Below, piece by piece: positions 15,529 to 24,295 of a stretch of 64,000 nt of DNA. How positions within the stretch are numbered: the first letter of the stretch is position 1; the number at the start of each line of letters is the position of its first letter. The translations under genes were made by a program, and so were the position numbers. The stretch comes from Amycolatopsis circi (GTDB lineage Bacteria; Actinomycetota; Actinomycetes; Mycobacteriales; Pseudonocardiaceae), in NCBI RefSeq assembly GCF_003385235.1, contig NZ_PQIA01000001.1:44966-108965 (forward strand), read 5' to 3'. The notes under the pieces are model-generated. The model worked only from the letters and a program-made list of their open reading frames with translations. It was not told the origin of the DNA and did not search any database.

Positions 15529-16372
15529 CCCGTCCGTTAGCGACGACGGCCGCGACCAAGGCCAGCCCGAGCCCAACGCCGGTCAGCACGGTGAACGGTT
15601 CGCCGAACAGCAGCGTGCCCCACACCGACGTGACCGGCGCGATCAGGAACATCAGGCTGTTCACCGAGGTCATGCCGATCCGTCCGACGAGCAGCCAATA
15701 CAACCCGTATCCGCCGAAGGTCGCCAGCACCACCAGCCAGGTCAGGGCGAACCAGAAGTGCCCGGACGCGGGCGGCACCGCGCTCCCGGTCGCCAGCGCG
15801 AGGGCAGTGAACACGACCGCTGACGTGGCGCAGTGGATGGCCAGCGCGCGCAACGGGGGAGCGGGCACGCGAGCGCGGCGTTCGAGCACGGTGGAGGCGA
15901 CTAGCCCGAGCATTCCGGCGAACGGGATCAGATACGCCCAAGCCGGGGCGTGCGACGCGGCGTCCGACCAGCTGACGAGCACGACGCCGACGAGCCCCAG
16001 TGCGAGTCCGAGCCATTGCCGTCCGGTCGCGGCGACGCCGAGCAACGGACCGGCGGCCGCGGCGGCGACCAGCGGTTGCACGCCGTCGATGAGGGCGGTC
16101 GTGCCGGTGCTGACGCCTTCGCCGATCGCCCAGTAGACGGTGAGCAGGTAGCCCGACTGCGACAGCAGGCCGATCAGAACGTGCCTGCCCAGTTCGCCGA
16201 CCGGTCGCAGGCGCAGAAACGGCGCCAGCACCAGCGCCAGCGGCAGAAACCGCCACATGAGCACGGTCGGGACAGAGGCGTCCTCCGCGCCGAGTTTCGC
16301 GCCGATGAACCCGGACGACCAGCACGCCACGAACAGGACCGCCGCTCCGACTATACCGATCTGTTTACTCAT
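15350..16372 (-). CDS. EamA/DMT-family exporter
   Basis: 340 residues, with ten predicted membrane helices in two EamA repeats (about 7-135 and 150-285), for example ACWSSGFIGAKLG in the first and FGEPFTVLTGVGLGLALV in the second. DMT proteins of this type export amino acids, nucleosides or other small metabolites; the substrate is unknown. The normal EamA length ends near residue 290, and the extra hydrophilic tail is encoded antisense to the glucoamylase. It is divergent from a TetR gene with matching operator sites, one of which abuts its start codon. Confidence 0.85.
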   Translation of the reverse strand: MSKQIGIVGAAVLFVACWSSGFIGAKLGAEDASVPTVLMWRFLPLALVLAPFLRLRPVGELGRHVLIGLLSQSGYLLTVYWAIGEGVSTGTTALIDGVQPLVAAAAAGPLLGVAATGRQWLGLALGLVGVVLVSWSDAASHAPAWAYLIPFAGMLGLVASTVLERRARVPAPPLRALAIHCATSAVVFTALALATGSAVPPASGHFWFALTWLVVLATFGGYGLYWLLVGRIGMTSVNSLMFLIAPVTSVWGTLLFGEPFTVLTGVGLGLALVAAVVANGRVSRRTSAERPTESPGSSPRPCSARAGGTGLPPTSTAPRSRSDGPARSTRRRRDPTPARE

Positions 16373-16398
16373 GGCACCGGACTATACAGATCGGTATA
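16352..16398. promoter_or_regulatory. Two copies of a 16-bp TetR operator
   Basis: Site A at 16383-16398 reads TATACAGATCGGTATA. Site B at 16352-16367, read on the minus strand, is TAAACAGATCGGTATA, one base different. They cover the whole divergent promoter between the exporter and tetR starts. Site A overlaps a -10 box TACACT (16397-16402) that ends 6 nt before the tetR ATG. Confidence 0.75.
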
Positions 16399-16408
16399 CA
16401 CTGGTGCC

Positions 16409-16969
16409 ATGACGATCGACTGGACGCCGAAGGCGCACGCGGTGCTGACAGCCGCGTCGGAGTTGTTCTACGAGCGGGGGATCCACGCGGTAGGCGTCGA
16501 CGTCATCGCGGCGAAGGCGGGGGTCACGAAGAAGACCCTCTACGACCGGTTCGGCTCGAAGGATCGGCTGGTCGTGGAGTATTTGGCCGACCGGGACGCG
16601 CGCTGGCGAGAGTTCTTGGGCGAGTGGCTGGAGAAGGCCGGGGCGGCTCCGCGGGACCGGCTGGCGGCGGCGTTCGACGCGTCCGAGGCTTGGGCGAAGA
16701 AGTACGGCGGCAAGGGCTGCAGCATGATCAACGCGCACGCGGAGATCAGCGATCCCGCGCATCCGGCGTATGCGGTGGTGACCGAGAGCAAACGGTGGAT
16801 GCTCGGCGTTTTCGTCGAATTGGCCGAATCGGCCGGGGTTTCCGATCCGCACAAGGTCGCCGAACAGATCATGTTGCTGCACGAGGGCGCGGTCGTGATG
16901 GCGGGAATGCGGGTCGCGCAGAACGTCTTCGAGCGCGCGGCGGAAACGGCGGTGGTGCTGCTGGGATGA
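16409..16969 (+). CDS. TetR-family repressor of the adjacent EamA exporter
   Basis: 186 residues. The N-terminal HTH (about 8-55) contains GIHAVGVDVIAAKAGVTKKTLYDRFGSKDRLV, followed by a ligand domain with Cys in GGKGCSMINAHAEI and a LLHEGAVVMAGM helix. The intergenic region carries two near-identical 16-bp operators, so it probably represses itself and the divergent exporter until a ligand binds, perhaps the exported compound. It is likely leaderless. The stop is 1 bp from the convergent CGNR gene end. Confidence 0.9.
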   Translation: MTIDWTPKAHAVLTAASELFYERGIHAVGVDVIAAKAGVTKKTLYDRFGSKDRLVVEYLADRDARWREFLGEWLEKAGAAPRDRLAAAFDASEAWAKKYGGKGCSMINAHAEISDPAHPAYAVVTESKRWMLGVFVELAESAGVSDPHKVAEQIMLLHEGAVVMAGMRVAQNVFERAAETAVVLLG

Positions 16970-16970
16970 G

Positions 16971-17534
16971 TCAGCGCGCCGACCGGATCTTCTCGTAATG
17001 CCGTGCGGCGCGCGCTCGGTTGCCGCAGGCGACGGAGCACCATTCGCGGCGCGGATGCGTCTTCATGAAGTAGAGCACGCAACCCGGCGCGTAACAGGCG
17101 CGCAGCTTCGCCGCTTCGGGCCCGCCTAAAAGCGCGATCGATTCTCGCGCCACGCGGGCTAATCCGGTGACCACAGGCGAAGTGCCGCGCGACGAACTCT
17201 CCTGCAATTTCCCGGCCACGAAGGTCAACTGGGGGACCGGCAGGTGGGTCACTAGGTCGTTCAAGTCGCCGAGGGCGGTATCCAACTCAAGGATCGCGGG
17301 TTGTCGATCGTCCGCAGTGACTTGGGCGGCGAGACGGCGGACGGCGTCGCGAAGCCGTCGCGCCAGCGCGAGTTCGGCGGCGGACGAGTGCCGAGCCCCG
17401 CGCTCGATGCCGACGTCGTCGAGCCACGCGTCGAGGTCTTCGCGGGTGCGCAGGTCGTCGTGGAGCCCGCTCGTGTCGGCCCAGACGGTCGCCATCAGGC
17501 GGACCGGCACGACCTCGTGCGGCAGCATCCCCAT
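16971..17534 (-). CDS. CGNR zinc-finger/ABATE-domain transcription factor
   Basis: 187 residues. An N-terminal ABATE-type domain (about 5-130) is followed by a C-terminal zinc finger in which two cysteines (CYAPGC) and a second pair (WCSVACGNRARAARHYEK) carry the signature. Such proteins are putative stress-linked regulators in Actinobacteria. It is divergent from a flavin-binding PNPOx gene across 103 bp that hold two identical spaced inverted repeats, so self- and cross-regulation is likely. Confidence 0.85.
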   Translation of the reverse strand: MGMLPHEVVPVRLMATVWADTSGLHDDLRTREDLDAWLDDVGIERGARHSSAAELALARRLRDAVRRLAAQVTADDRQPAILELDTALGDLNDLVTHLPVPQLTFVAGKLQESSSRGTSPVVTGLARVARESIALLGGPEAAKLRACYAPGCVLYFMKTHPRREWCSVACGNRARAARHYEKIRSAR

Positions 17535-17547
17535 GACCGAGACCGTA

Positions 17548-17623
17548 TCACGGGTGGAACGGGTTGCATCCGTGAGAAGCGACTGCTAGAACTCCTCACG
17601 GAACATCAACGCGTAACCCGTGA
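17548..17623. promoter_or_regulatory. Twin inverted repeats TCACGG-n16-CCGTGA
   Basis: Copy 1 spans 17548-17575 and copy 2 spans 17596-17623. Both have the same 6-bp arms and exactly 16 bp between them, with centres 48 bp apart. They occupy the divergent region between the CGNR regulator and the PNPOx gene. The second copy ends just before the AAGGAGG ribosome binding site. Confidence 0.6.
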
Positions 17624-17637
17624 GAAAAGGAGGTGGC

Positions 17638-18549
17638 ATGAACTCGGTGATCCAGCAGGTCTTCCACGCCGGAGAGCTGGCTGTCCAACGCGAGGCCGGA
17701 GTCGAACGGCAGGCCGCGCGCCTGTCCCGGATGGCCGAGCCTGCCGGGATTTCCGCGGGGATGGCGGGGTTCCTGGCCGAACGGACCTTCCTTGTCCTGA
17801 CCGGACGCGACGTCGACGGGCGGCTGTGGACCTCGCCGATCATCGGCCCGCCGGGGTTCCTGGAAACCAGATCGGCGACGACGCTCGCGATCCGCAGTGG
17901 GCTCCCGAAGGGCGATCCGTTGCACGGGCTCCAGCCTGGGCAGCAGGTCGGCCTGACGAGCATCGAGTTCGCCACTCGCCGCCGCGTCCGGATCAACGGC
18001 AGCCTCGCCACTTCGGCCGAAGACCACCTGATCGTGGACATCGAGCAGGCGTACGGCAACTGCCCGCAATACATCCAGCAGCGCGTCCTGTCCGAAGAAG
18101 CCGAGCCAGTAGCACCGGTACAAGAACGCACCGAACTGAGCGATGGCGACACCGAGCTGATCCAAGCAGCCGACACATTCTTCCTCGGCACCATCAACCC
18201 TGGCCACGGCGCGGACGCGTCCCATCGCGGCGGCGCGCCCGGATTCGTCCGCGTCGAGGGAAATGCCTTGTGGTGGCCCGATTATCCCGGCAACAACCTG
18301 TTCAACAGCCTCGGCAACCTCGCCGCGAACCCGGAAGCCGCACTGCTCTTCTTCGACTTCGCCACCGGCCAGGCCTTGCAGGTCTCCGGCACCGCCGCGA
18401 TCGAATGGGGAGAAGCGGGCCGTTCCGGCGACGACGGCTACACCGGCCGGATCGTTCGGTTCGAGGTGCGACGCATCGTTTCCGGGCGGCCCGCACCACG
18501 TCAGGTCGCGCACACGCCGTACCCGCGCAATCCCCAGCTCATCAAGTGA
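17638..18549 (+). CDS. Pyridoxamine 5'-phosphate oxidase-like FMN-binding protein
   Basis: 303 residues. A split-barrel flavin-binding fold seen in [48 protein letters not shown], and a matching earlier strand set at about 45-130. This COG3576-like family binds FMN or a related flavin; the substrates are unknown. AAGGAGG lies 5 nt before the ATG at 17638. It forms an operon with an NTF2-like protein 13 bp downstream and is preceded by twin inverted repeats likely bound by the divergent CGNR regulator. Growth or stress detoxification is a guess. Confidence 0.85.
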   Translation: MNSVIQQVFHAGELAVQREAGVERQAARLSRMAEPAGISAGMAGFLAERTFLVLTGRDVDGRLWTSPIIGPPGFLETRSATTLAIRSGLPKGDPLHGLQPGQQVGLTSIEFATRRRVRINGSLATSAEDHLIVDIEQAYGNCPQYIQQRVLSEEAEPVAPVQERTELSDGDTELIQAADTFFLGTINPGHGADASHRGGAPGFVRVEGNALWWPDYPGNNLFNSLGNLAANPEAALLFFDFATGQALQVSGTAAIEWGEAGRSGDDGYTGRIVRFEVRRIVSGRPAPRQVAHTPYPRNPQLIK

Positions 18550-18562
18550 AAGGACCCCGGCC

Positions 18563-19024
18563 ATGACCGAATCGCGGCCCCCGTTCCCGCCGTTCGACCT
18601 GTCCGCCGCGCTGAAGAAGGTCCAGGCGGCCGAAGACGCGTGGAATACGCGAGATCCGGAGAAGGTGTCGCTCGCGTACACGCCGGATTCCGTGTGGCGC
18701 AACCGAGACACGCACGTGGTTGGCCGCGCCGCGATCGTCGGGTTCCTCGCCGCGAAGTGGGAGCGCGAGCAGGATTACGCGCTGCGCAAGGGACTTTGGG
18801 GGTTCCGCGAGAACCGCATCGCCGTCCGGTTCCAGTACGAGAGCCGCGACGCGGACGGGCAATGGTGGCGCAGCTACGGCAACGAACTGTGGGAGTTCGC
18901 CGAAAACGGGCTGATGAGCCGGCGCGAGGCGTCGATCAACGACCGGCGCATCGAGGAGGCGCAGCGGCGGATCTTCGGGCCGCGGCCGGAGTCGGAGCAC
19001 GGGGTCGACTTCCCGTTGTGGTGA
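18563..19024 (+). CDS. NTF2-like protein of the DUF1348 family
   Basis: 153 residues. A single cone-shaped NTF2 fold with the characteristic [26 protein letters not shown] start, [15 protein letters not shown], and [14 protein letters not shown]. The family is widespread, and its enzymatic role is not established. It is co-transcribed with the PNPOx-like gene (13 bp apart), which suggests a shared substrate. The operon ends in a strong hairpin. Confidence 0.9.
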   Translation: MTESRPPFPPFDLSAALKKVQAAEDAWNTRDPEKVSLAYTPDSVWRNRDTHVVGRAAIVGFLAAKWEREQDYALRKGLWGFRENRIAVRFQYESRDADGQWWRSYGNELWEFAENGLMSRREASINDRRIEEAQRRIFGPRPESEHGVDFPLW

Positions 19025-19029
19025 AAGAA

Positions 19030-19068
19030 CCCGGCCGCCCTTCCGGAGGTGCCGGAAGGGCGGCCGGG
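19030..19068. terminator. Bidirectional terminator hairpin (17-bp stem)
   Basis: Perfect arms 19030-19046 and 19052-19068 enclose a 5-nt loop between the NTF2-like gene and the convergent permease. Confidence 0.85.
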
Positions 19069-19109
19069 CCGGTGCCGCGTTCGCGGGGATGGGGGAACGC
19101 GGGCTCCGC

Positions 19110-20501
19110 TCAGGCGCCGGTGCGCGCCTGCCGCCTGCGGGACACCAGCCGCCAGCCGACGGCCAGGACCACGACGATCGCCGGGATCGAGTAGAACGCG
19201 ATCTTCTCGGCTCCGTCGGAGAATCCCATCAGCGCCACGACCAGCACGAGGAAGCCGAGCGTGGCCCAGCCGGTGTACGGCGCGCCGGGCATGCGGTAGC
19301 TCGGCCGCTCCAGTTCGCCGCGCAACGCCGCCTGGCGCATGCGCATCTGGGAGAACACCAGGGTCGCCCAGGTCGCGACCACGCCGAGTGACGCGATCGC
19401 GGTGGCGATGTCGAAGGCCTTCGACGGCACGATGTAGTTCAGCACCACGCCGAGGACGTAGGCCACCGACGTGAAGAGAATTCCGCCGTAGGGCACGTGC
19501 CGCGAGTTCATCTTGCCGACGAATTTCGGCGCCTCGCCCTCGTCGGCGAGGGCGCGGAGGATGCGGCCGGTGGAGTAAAGCCCCGAGTTGCACGAGGAAA
19601 GCGCGGCGGTGAGGACGACGGCGTTCATCACGTCGCCGATGCCGCCGATGCCCAGCCGCGAGAACACCGTGACGAACGGGCTTTCGCCGCCGTTGTAGAA
19701 CGGCCACGGCATCAGCATCGCCAGCAGCAGCACGGAACCGACGTAGAACACGCCGATCCGCCACACGACGCCGTTGATCGCCTTCGGCAGCACCTTGCGC
19801 GCGTCCTTGGTCTCGCCGGCCGCGATGCCGACGACCTCGATCGCGGAGTAGGCGAACACGACCGCCTGCAGCGTCATCAGCGCGATGCCGACACCGGCCG
19901 GGAAGAACCCGCCGTGGTCGGTGAGGTTGTGCACGCCGGCGGTGGTGCCGCCGATGTTCGCGCCGGTGAACACGAGCCCGAGCGCGGTCACCAGGAACAC
20001 GACGATCGCGAGGACCTTCACGACGGAGAACCAGAACTCCAGTTCCCCGAACAGCTTCACGCTCAGCAGGTTGACCGCCATCAGCACGCCGAGCGCGACC
20101 AGCGCGGTGATCCACTGCGGCACGTCCGGCAGCCACTTGTGCACGTAGATCGCGACCGCGGTGATCTCCGCGATCCCGGTCATCGCCCAGTTCAGCCAGT
20201 ACATCCAGCCGGAGACGAACCCGGCCCACGGGCCGATGAACTCGCGGGCATACGTCACGAAACTGCCGGAGCTGGGCCGGTGCATGACGAGTTCGCCGAG
20301 CGCCCGCATCACGAAGTACGCCGCGATGCCGCACAGCGCGTAGGAAAGGACCAGCGAAGGTCCCGCTTCGTGGAGCCGCCCGCCCGCGCCGAGGAAGAGC
20401 CCGACCCCGATCGCCCCGCCGATCGCGATCATCTGCACCTGGCGATTGCCCAGTGCTTTCGTGTAGTTGTCGCCCTCTTTGGCGACCACTGTGGATTCCA
20501 T
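19110..20501 (-). CDS. Amino acid permease (APC superfamily, AAT family)
   Basis: 463 residues with twelve predicted membrane helices. The first helix has the substrate-binding signature GGAIGVGLFLGAG, and helix 6 carries AYSAIEVVGIAAGE; other AAT signatures are YALCGIAAYFVMRALGEL and SSCNSGLYSTGRILRALA. It is a proton-coupled importer of neutral or cationic amino acids of the AnsP/GabP/CycA type; which one cannot be told. A 9-bp inverted repeat lies 38 bp upstream of the start and may be its operator. Confidence 0.88.
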   Translation of the reverse strand: MESTVVAKEGDNYTKALGNRQVQMIAIGGAIGVGLFLGAGGRLHEAGPSLVLSYALCGIAAYFVMRALGELVMHRPSSGSFVTYAREFIGPWAGFVSGWMYWLNWAMTGIAEITAVAIYVHKWLPDVPQWITALVALGVLMAVNLLSVKLFGELEFWFSVVKVLAIVVFLVTALGLVFTGANIGGTTAGVHNLTDHGGFFPAGVGIALMTLQAVVFAYSAIEVVGIAAGETKDARKVLPKAINGVVWRIGVFYVGSVLLLAMLMPWPFYNGGESPFVTVFSRLGIGGIGDVMNAVVLTAALSSCNSGLYSTGRILRALADEGEAPKFVGKMNSRHVPYGGILFTSVAYVLGVVLNYIVPSKAFDIATAIASLGVVATWATLVFSQMRMRQAALRGELERPSYRMPGAPYTGWATLGFLVLVVALMGFSDGAEKIAFYSIPAIVVVLAVGWRLVSRRRQARTGA

Positions 20502-20538
20502 GGTTGCGTGACGCTAGCGGTACCGGACCGCGTGACGC

Positions 20539-20568
20539 AGCACACCTAGGCTGGACTTAAGGTGTGCT
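20539..20568. promoter_or_regulatory. Inverted repeat AGCACACCT-n12-AGGTGTGCT
   Basis: Perfect 9-bp arms at 20539-20547 and 20560-20568, 38-67 bp before the amino acid permease start. They are spaced like a repressor site (GntR- or AsnC-type) rather than a terminator. Confidence 0.5.
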
Positions 20569-20894
20569 CCAGATCACCGTGGAGGAACCGGGTAAATCGG
20601 GCGGAACCCGTTTGACTTCCGGAAATAGTGCTGGAGCTGCGCGGATGTCCACGGTGGACGGTCCGGCCGGAGACTTTCGGGTAATCCGGGGCGGCCTCAA
20701 GGGTATCGGCGGGAGGGAACGCTCGCCAGAGCGCGGCGGTCGCCGGAACAGCGCGGCGCCGGGACGGGCGGATGCTCCACAGTGGACGGAAGCGACCGGA
20801 CCCGGAACCGGCCCGGGGGACCGACGACGACCGCCCTCGCGGGCGGGGCCTGGCGGCCGCCGGACCGCTTCACGGCGGAGATACGCGGGAACAC

Positions 20895-20900
20895 TAAACT
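20895..20900 (+). promoter_or_regulatory. -10 box (TAAACT) for a leaderless transcript
   Basis: TAAACT ends 7 nt before the GTG start at 20908. No ribosome binding site precedes the GTG, consistent with leaderless initiation. Confidence 0.5.
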
Positions 20901-20907
20901 CCGCGCG

Positions 20908-23895
20908 GTGCCGACCCAAGATTCCGACACCACCGCACGCAGGCAGACCGGCCATCGTTGGCTCATCATCGGACTCGGGCTTCTTTCCGCGCTGACCGCG
21001 GTGCTGTTCACCGTGGCGCCGGTGAACACCGAGACGACGACATACCGCTGGGACGGCGCCCAGGACACCGCGCTGCCGTTGTACCCGTACCACCCGGCCA
21101 GACTGGACGCGACCGTCCGGTGCACCGACGCGAACGGGCTGGCGCTGGCGACCACCCCGCCGGAAGGCAAGCAGGGGGCGGACCCCGTCGCCGGCGGACT
21201 GGAGATCCGCGCGGTCGACGGCACGGTCAAAGCGGAACTCGGCGGCAAGGAACTGTTCCGCGGCCCGGTCGGTCCCGGCTGCCGGCTGGCAGTGCACGCC
21301 GACGGCCAAGGCACCACCGTCGGCACCGCCAAGACAACGGGCAAGCCGGTCGTCACTGGGCTGTACACCGAGCATCCGGGCGCGGTGACCGCGCAGGTCG
21401 AACCCGACACCCGTTGGGTCAGCACGCCGAGCGCGGTCAAGGTCGCGCTCGGCGTCGTGTCGGTGCTCGCGCTGCTCGCCATGATCGTGCTGCTGATCCG
21501 GCGCGACCGGAGAGTCGCGCGACGGGTCCGGCTGCTTCCGCGCCGGGTGTGGGTGCCGCGGCCGGCGGACCTCGTCGTGACCGGGGTGCTCGGAATCTGG
21601 GCCGTCATCGGTGCGCTCACCGTGGACGACGGATACATCTCGACGATGCTGCGCGCCCGCGAGACGAGCGGGTTCACCGGCAATTACTTCCGCTGGTTCA
21701 ACGCGCCGGAAGCACCGTGGGGCTGGTATTACGAGCTGTACGCGCTCCTCGGCCGCGTCACGCCGGCCATGGTGTGGATGCGGCTGCCGTCGGTGCTGCT
21801 GGGGCTGGCGTCCTGGTTCCTGATCGACCGGCTGGTGCTGCCGCGGCTGGTCGACCGGCCGACGCGGTGGACCCGGTGGGCGACCGCGGCGCTGTTCCTG
21901 GCCTGGTACCTGGCCTTCGACGTCGGGCTGCGGCCGGAGCCGTGGATCGTGTTCGGCTCGCTGGCGGTGTTCGCACTGGTCGAGCGCGCCGTGGCGACCG
22001 GTGCGGTGACGCCGCTCGCGGTCGGGCTGGTGGTCGCGGGCGCCACCGCGACGACGAACCCGCTCGGGATCGCGGCCTTTCTGCCGTTCCTCGCCGCGGT
22101 GCGCCCCCTGTTCCGGCTGCTGCGCGGACGCGACGACCTGCGGGTGCTGGGCGCGATCGCGACAGTCGCCGGAGCCGGGGCCAGCGCGCTGCTGACGGCG
22201 TTCTACGACCAGCCGCTGAGCGCCGTCCTGGAATCGACCGCCGTCCGGCAGCAAATCGGTCCGGATCTCCCGTGGCAGAGCGAAATCAACCGTTATGCCA
22301 CCCTGCTCGACCCGTCGGTGGTCGAGGGCGCGCTGAACCGCCGGGTGCCGGTGCTGCTGATGCTCCTGGCGATGGTGCTGACGGCCGTGCTGCTGATCCG
22401 GCGCCGAGCCCCGGGACTGGCCGTCGGGCCCGCCCGCCGCATGGTCGTCGTCAGCGTCCTGTGCCTGGTCGTGCTCGCGTTCACGCCGACGAAGTGGACG
22501 CACCACTTCGGGGCGCTGGCCGGATTCGGCACGCTGGTGATCGCGCTGCTGGTGCACACCCTCGCGCGCGGAGCGCTCTCCTCGTGGTGGGCACGGGCGG
22601 CGACGCTGGGCTTGGTCGCGGCGACGACGTGGCTGGCCTGGTCCGCGCCGAACTGGTGGTGGATGCAGTCCGACTACGACGTTCGCTGGGGCGACACCGT
22701 CCCTACGGTGAAGGGCGTGCGGCTGGCGGATCTGGCCCTCTGGGCCGGACTGGCCGTCGCGCTGGCCGGCGCGCTCGCCGGGGCCTGGCGGACCGCGAAC
22801 CGGCGGGACGGAGCGGGGCGGGCGCCGCGCTGGCTGCCGAGGGCCGGCTGGGTGATCGTCGCGGTGGCGGCCCTGACGGCGGCGGTCGAGGTGGTCGGGC
22901 AGGCGCAAGCGGTGAAGCTGCGCTGGGGCACCTACTCCGTCGGCCGGTCGAATCTGGCTTCGCTGGGCCTCGCCGCGAGCGCCGGCTCCGCCGGGAACTC
23001 CTGCGGCGTCGAGGATTGGCTGGACGTCGAACCGGACATCGGTGCCGGGGTGCTCCGACCGTCCACCCCGGACTCGGCGGAAGGATTCGCGACGAACACC
23101 GCGTTTCCGCCGGAAGCCCCGCCGCGGGCCCCGTTCGGCGCGGACCCCGAGCATCCGGCGTGGAGTTCGTACGGCTCGCCGTCCCGGACCGGCACGCTCG
23201 TCTCCGGGTGGTACGACCTGCCTGCCGGCGTCGGGTCGCCGGATTCGCCGCCGGTCGTGATTTCCCGTGCCGGGCACGGAAAAGTGCAAGTGTCGGTGGA
23301 GTTCGCGAAAGCGGACGGGACCGTGCTGGCGACGATGAAGGCCAAAGAGGACAACAGCGGGAAGTGGGCCGACGCGCGCTTCGATCCCCGCTGGCAGGCA
23401 CCGGGGGCGCAACGGGTCCGGGTCGTCGCGCGGGACGACGACCCCGGCGCGTCGGGCTGGGTGGCGGTCACCGCGCCCCGGATTCCGCGGCTGACTCCGC
23501 TGACGAACGTGATCCCCGTGCACGAGCCGGTGACATTGGACTGGACCAACGCGTTCGTAGTGCCGTGCCGCACCCCGGCCTCGCTGGCGGACGGCATCGT
23601 GCAACCGGTCCGCTACCGGTTCGCGCCCGGCCAGGACGCGCAGTCGCTGGTCGGGGTTTCCTACTCCGCCGATGCCGGGGGGCCGTACGTGCCGTTGTAC
23701 GCCGACGCGAAGGCCACCGAAGTGCCGACGTACTTGCGCGGCGACAAACTCCGCGAACCAGTCGCGGTGTACCGGTTCGACTACCCGGTCGCGATGCGGG
23801 GGCTGACCGTGGAACACAGCACCCGGTCGACGTCCGGACTGGCGAAACAGACGGCGGTGCTCGATTCCGATCCCGCACGCGGCGCAGGCAAATAG
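20908..23895 (+). CDS. Emb-like arabinosyltransferase (GT-C membrane glycosyltransferase)
   Basis: 995 residues. An N-terminal membrane helix and extracytoplasmic beta domain (to about 180) is followed by a polytopic GT-C core whose first periplasmic loop has the catalytic acidic motif TVDDGYI (D240-D241), then NYFRWFNAPEAPWGWYYEL, and a long C-terminal carbohydrate-binding domain (about 690-995). These match EmbA/B/C enzymes, which polymerise arabinofuranose from decaprenyl-phospho-arabinose into arabinogalactan or related wall polymers. It is somewhat short of mycobacterial Emb (about 1,090). The GTG at 20908 is chosen because the upstream in-frame sequence is promoter-like. Confidence 0.9.
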   Translation: MPTQDSDTTARRQTGHRWLIIGLGLLSALTAVLFTVAPVNTETTTYRWDGAQDTALPLYPYHPARLDATVRCTDANGLALATTPPEGKQGADPVAGGLEIRAVDGTVKAELGGKELFRGPVGPGCRLAVHADGQGTTVGTAKTTGKPVVTGLYTEHPGAVTAQVEPDTRWVSTPSAVKVALGVVSVLALLAMIVLLIRRDRRVARRVRLLPRRVWVPRPADLVVTGVLGIWAVIGALTVDDGYISTMLRARETSGFTGNYFRWFNAPEAPWGWYYELYALLGRVTPAMVWMRLPSVLLGLASWFLIDRLVLPRLVDRPTRWTRWATAALFLAWYLAFDVGLRPEPWIVFGSLAVFALVERAVATGAVTPLAVGLVVAGATATTNPLGIAAFLPFLAAVRPLFRLLRGRDDLRVLGAIATVAGAGASALLTAFYDQPLSAVLESTAVRQQIGPDLPWQSEINRYATLLDPSVVEGALNRRVPVLLMLLAMVLTAVLLIRRRAPGLAVGPARRMVVVSVLCLVVLAFTPTKWTHHFGALAGFGTLVIALLVHTLARGALSSWWARAATLGLVAATTWLAWSAPNWWWMQSDYDVRWGDTVPTVKGVRLADLALWAGLAVALAGALAGAWRTANRRDGAGRAPRWLPRAGWVIVAVAALTAAVEVVGQAQAVKLRWGTYSVGRSNLASLGLAASAGSAGNSCGVEDWLDVEPDIGAGVLRPSTPDSAEGFATNTAFPPEAPPRAPFGADPEHPAWSSYGSPSRTGTLVSGWYDLPAGVGSPDSPPVVISRAGHGKVQVSVEFAKADGTVLATMKAKEDNSGKWADARFDPRWQAPGAQRVRVVARDDDPGASGWVAVTAPRIPRLTPLTNVIPVHEPVTLDWTNAFVVPCRTPASLADGIVQPVRYRFAPGQDAQSLVGVSYSADAGGPYVPLYADAKATEVPTYLRGDKLREPVAVYRFDYPVAMRGLTVEHSTRSTSGLAKQTAVLDSDPARGAGK

Positions 23896-23904
23896 GCCGG
23901 GTCC

Positions 23905-23949
23905 GGCGGTGGTGCTCGCTGAGCGAACGCACCGGCGAGCACCGCCGCC
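23905..23949. terminator. Terminator hairpin after the Emb-like gene
   Basis: 15-bp arms (23905-23919 and 23935-23949) with one G-T pair and a 15-nt loop start 9 bp after the stop. Confidence 0.7.
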
Positions 23950-24295
23950 GCGGATCCGCTTGGCCCGCCCGGCAAGCGCCGGACCGGACTTATCCGATGT
24001 GGACGGCGGCGGGGCCTGGTTCCGGCAGGCACGGCGCCGCCCGGCGGAAGCGAGACAGTCCAGGCGGCAGGCTCGACGCGGCCCTGCTCCGCCCGCGATC
24101 AACTTCCGTCGGGCCGGTACCAGGATCGCGAGGTCGGTGTCGTATTCTCGGCGGGGGCCGGAAGGCCGCGCGTCGAAAAGCGAAAGCGAAGCCGGATCGT
24201 TCGGCCAGACGCGCGACCGGGAGCCCCGTCTTCCGCGCGGACGCAGTTCCCGGCGGAATCCGAAGAGTTCTTGACGAGATTGGGTGGTCCTCCCG
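23950..24295. other. Intergenic DNA upstream of the DUF6541-type gene
   Basis: About 346 bp with no recognisable gene or clear promoter. Open frames continue from neighbouring shadows only. Confidence 0.4.

Larger units (their letters stand above)
20502..20907. other. Divergent promoter region between permease and Emb-like gene
   Basis: This 406-bp region holds the permease operator candidate and the leaderless promoter of the arabinosyltransferase. It also contains two copies of the CCAC(A/G)GTGGAC-type motif (near 20649 and 20778). No gene is seen. Confidence 0.5.

Noticed and set aside
20782..20907. N-terminal extension of the Emb-like protein
   Set aside because: The extra 42 residues are low-complexity and cover a good -10 box; the family begins near the GTG at 20908.
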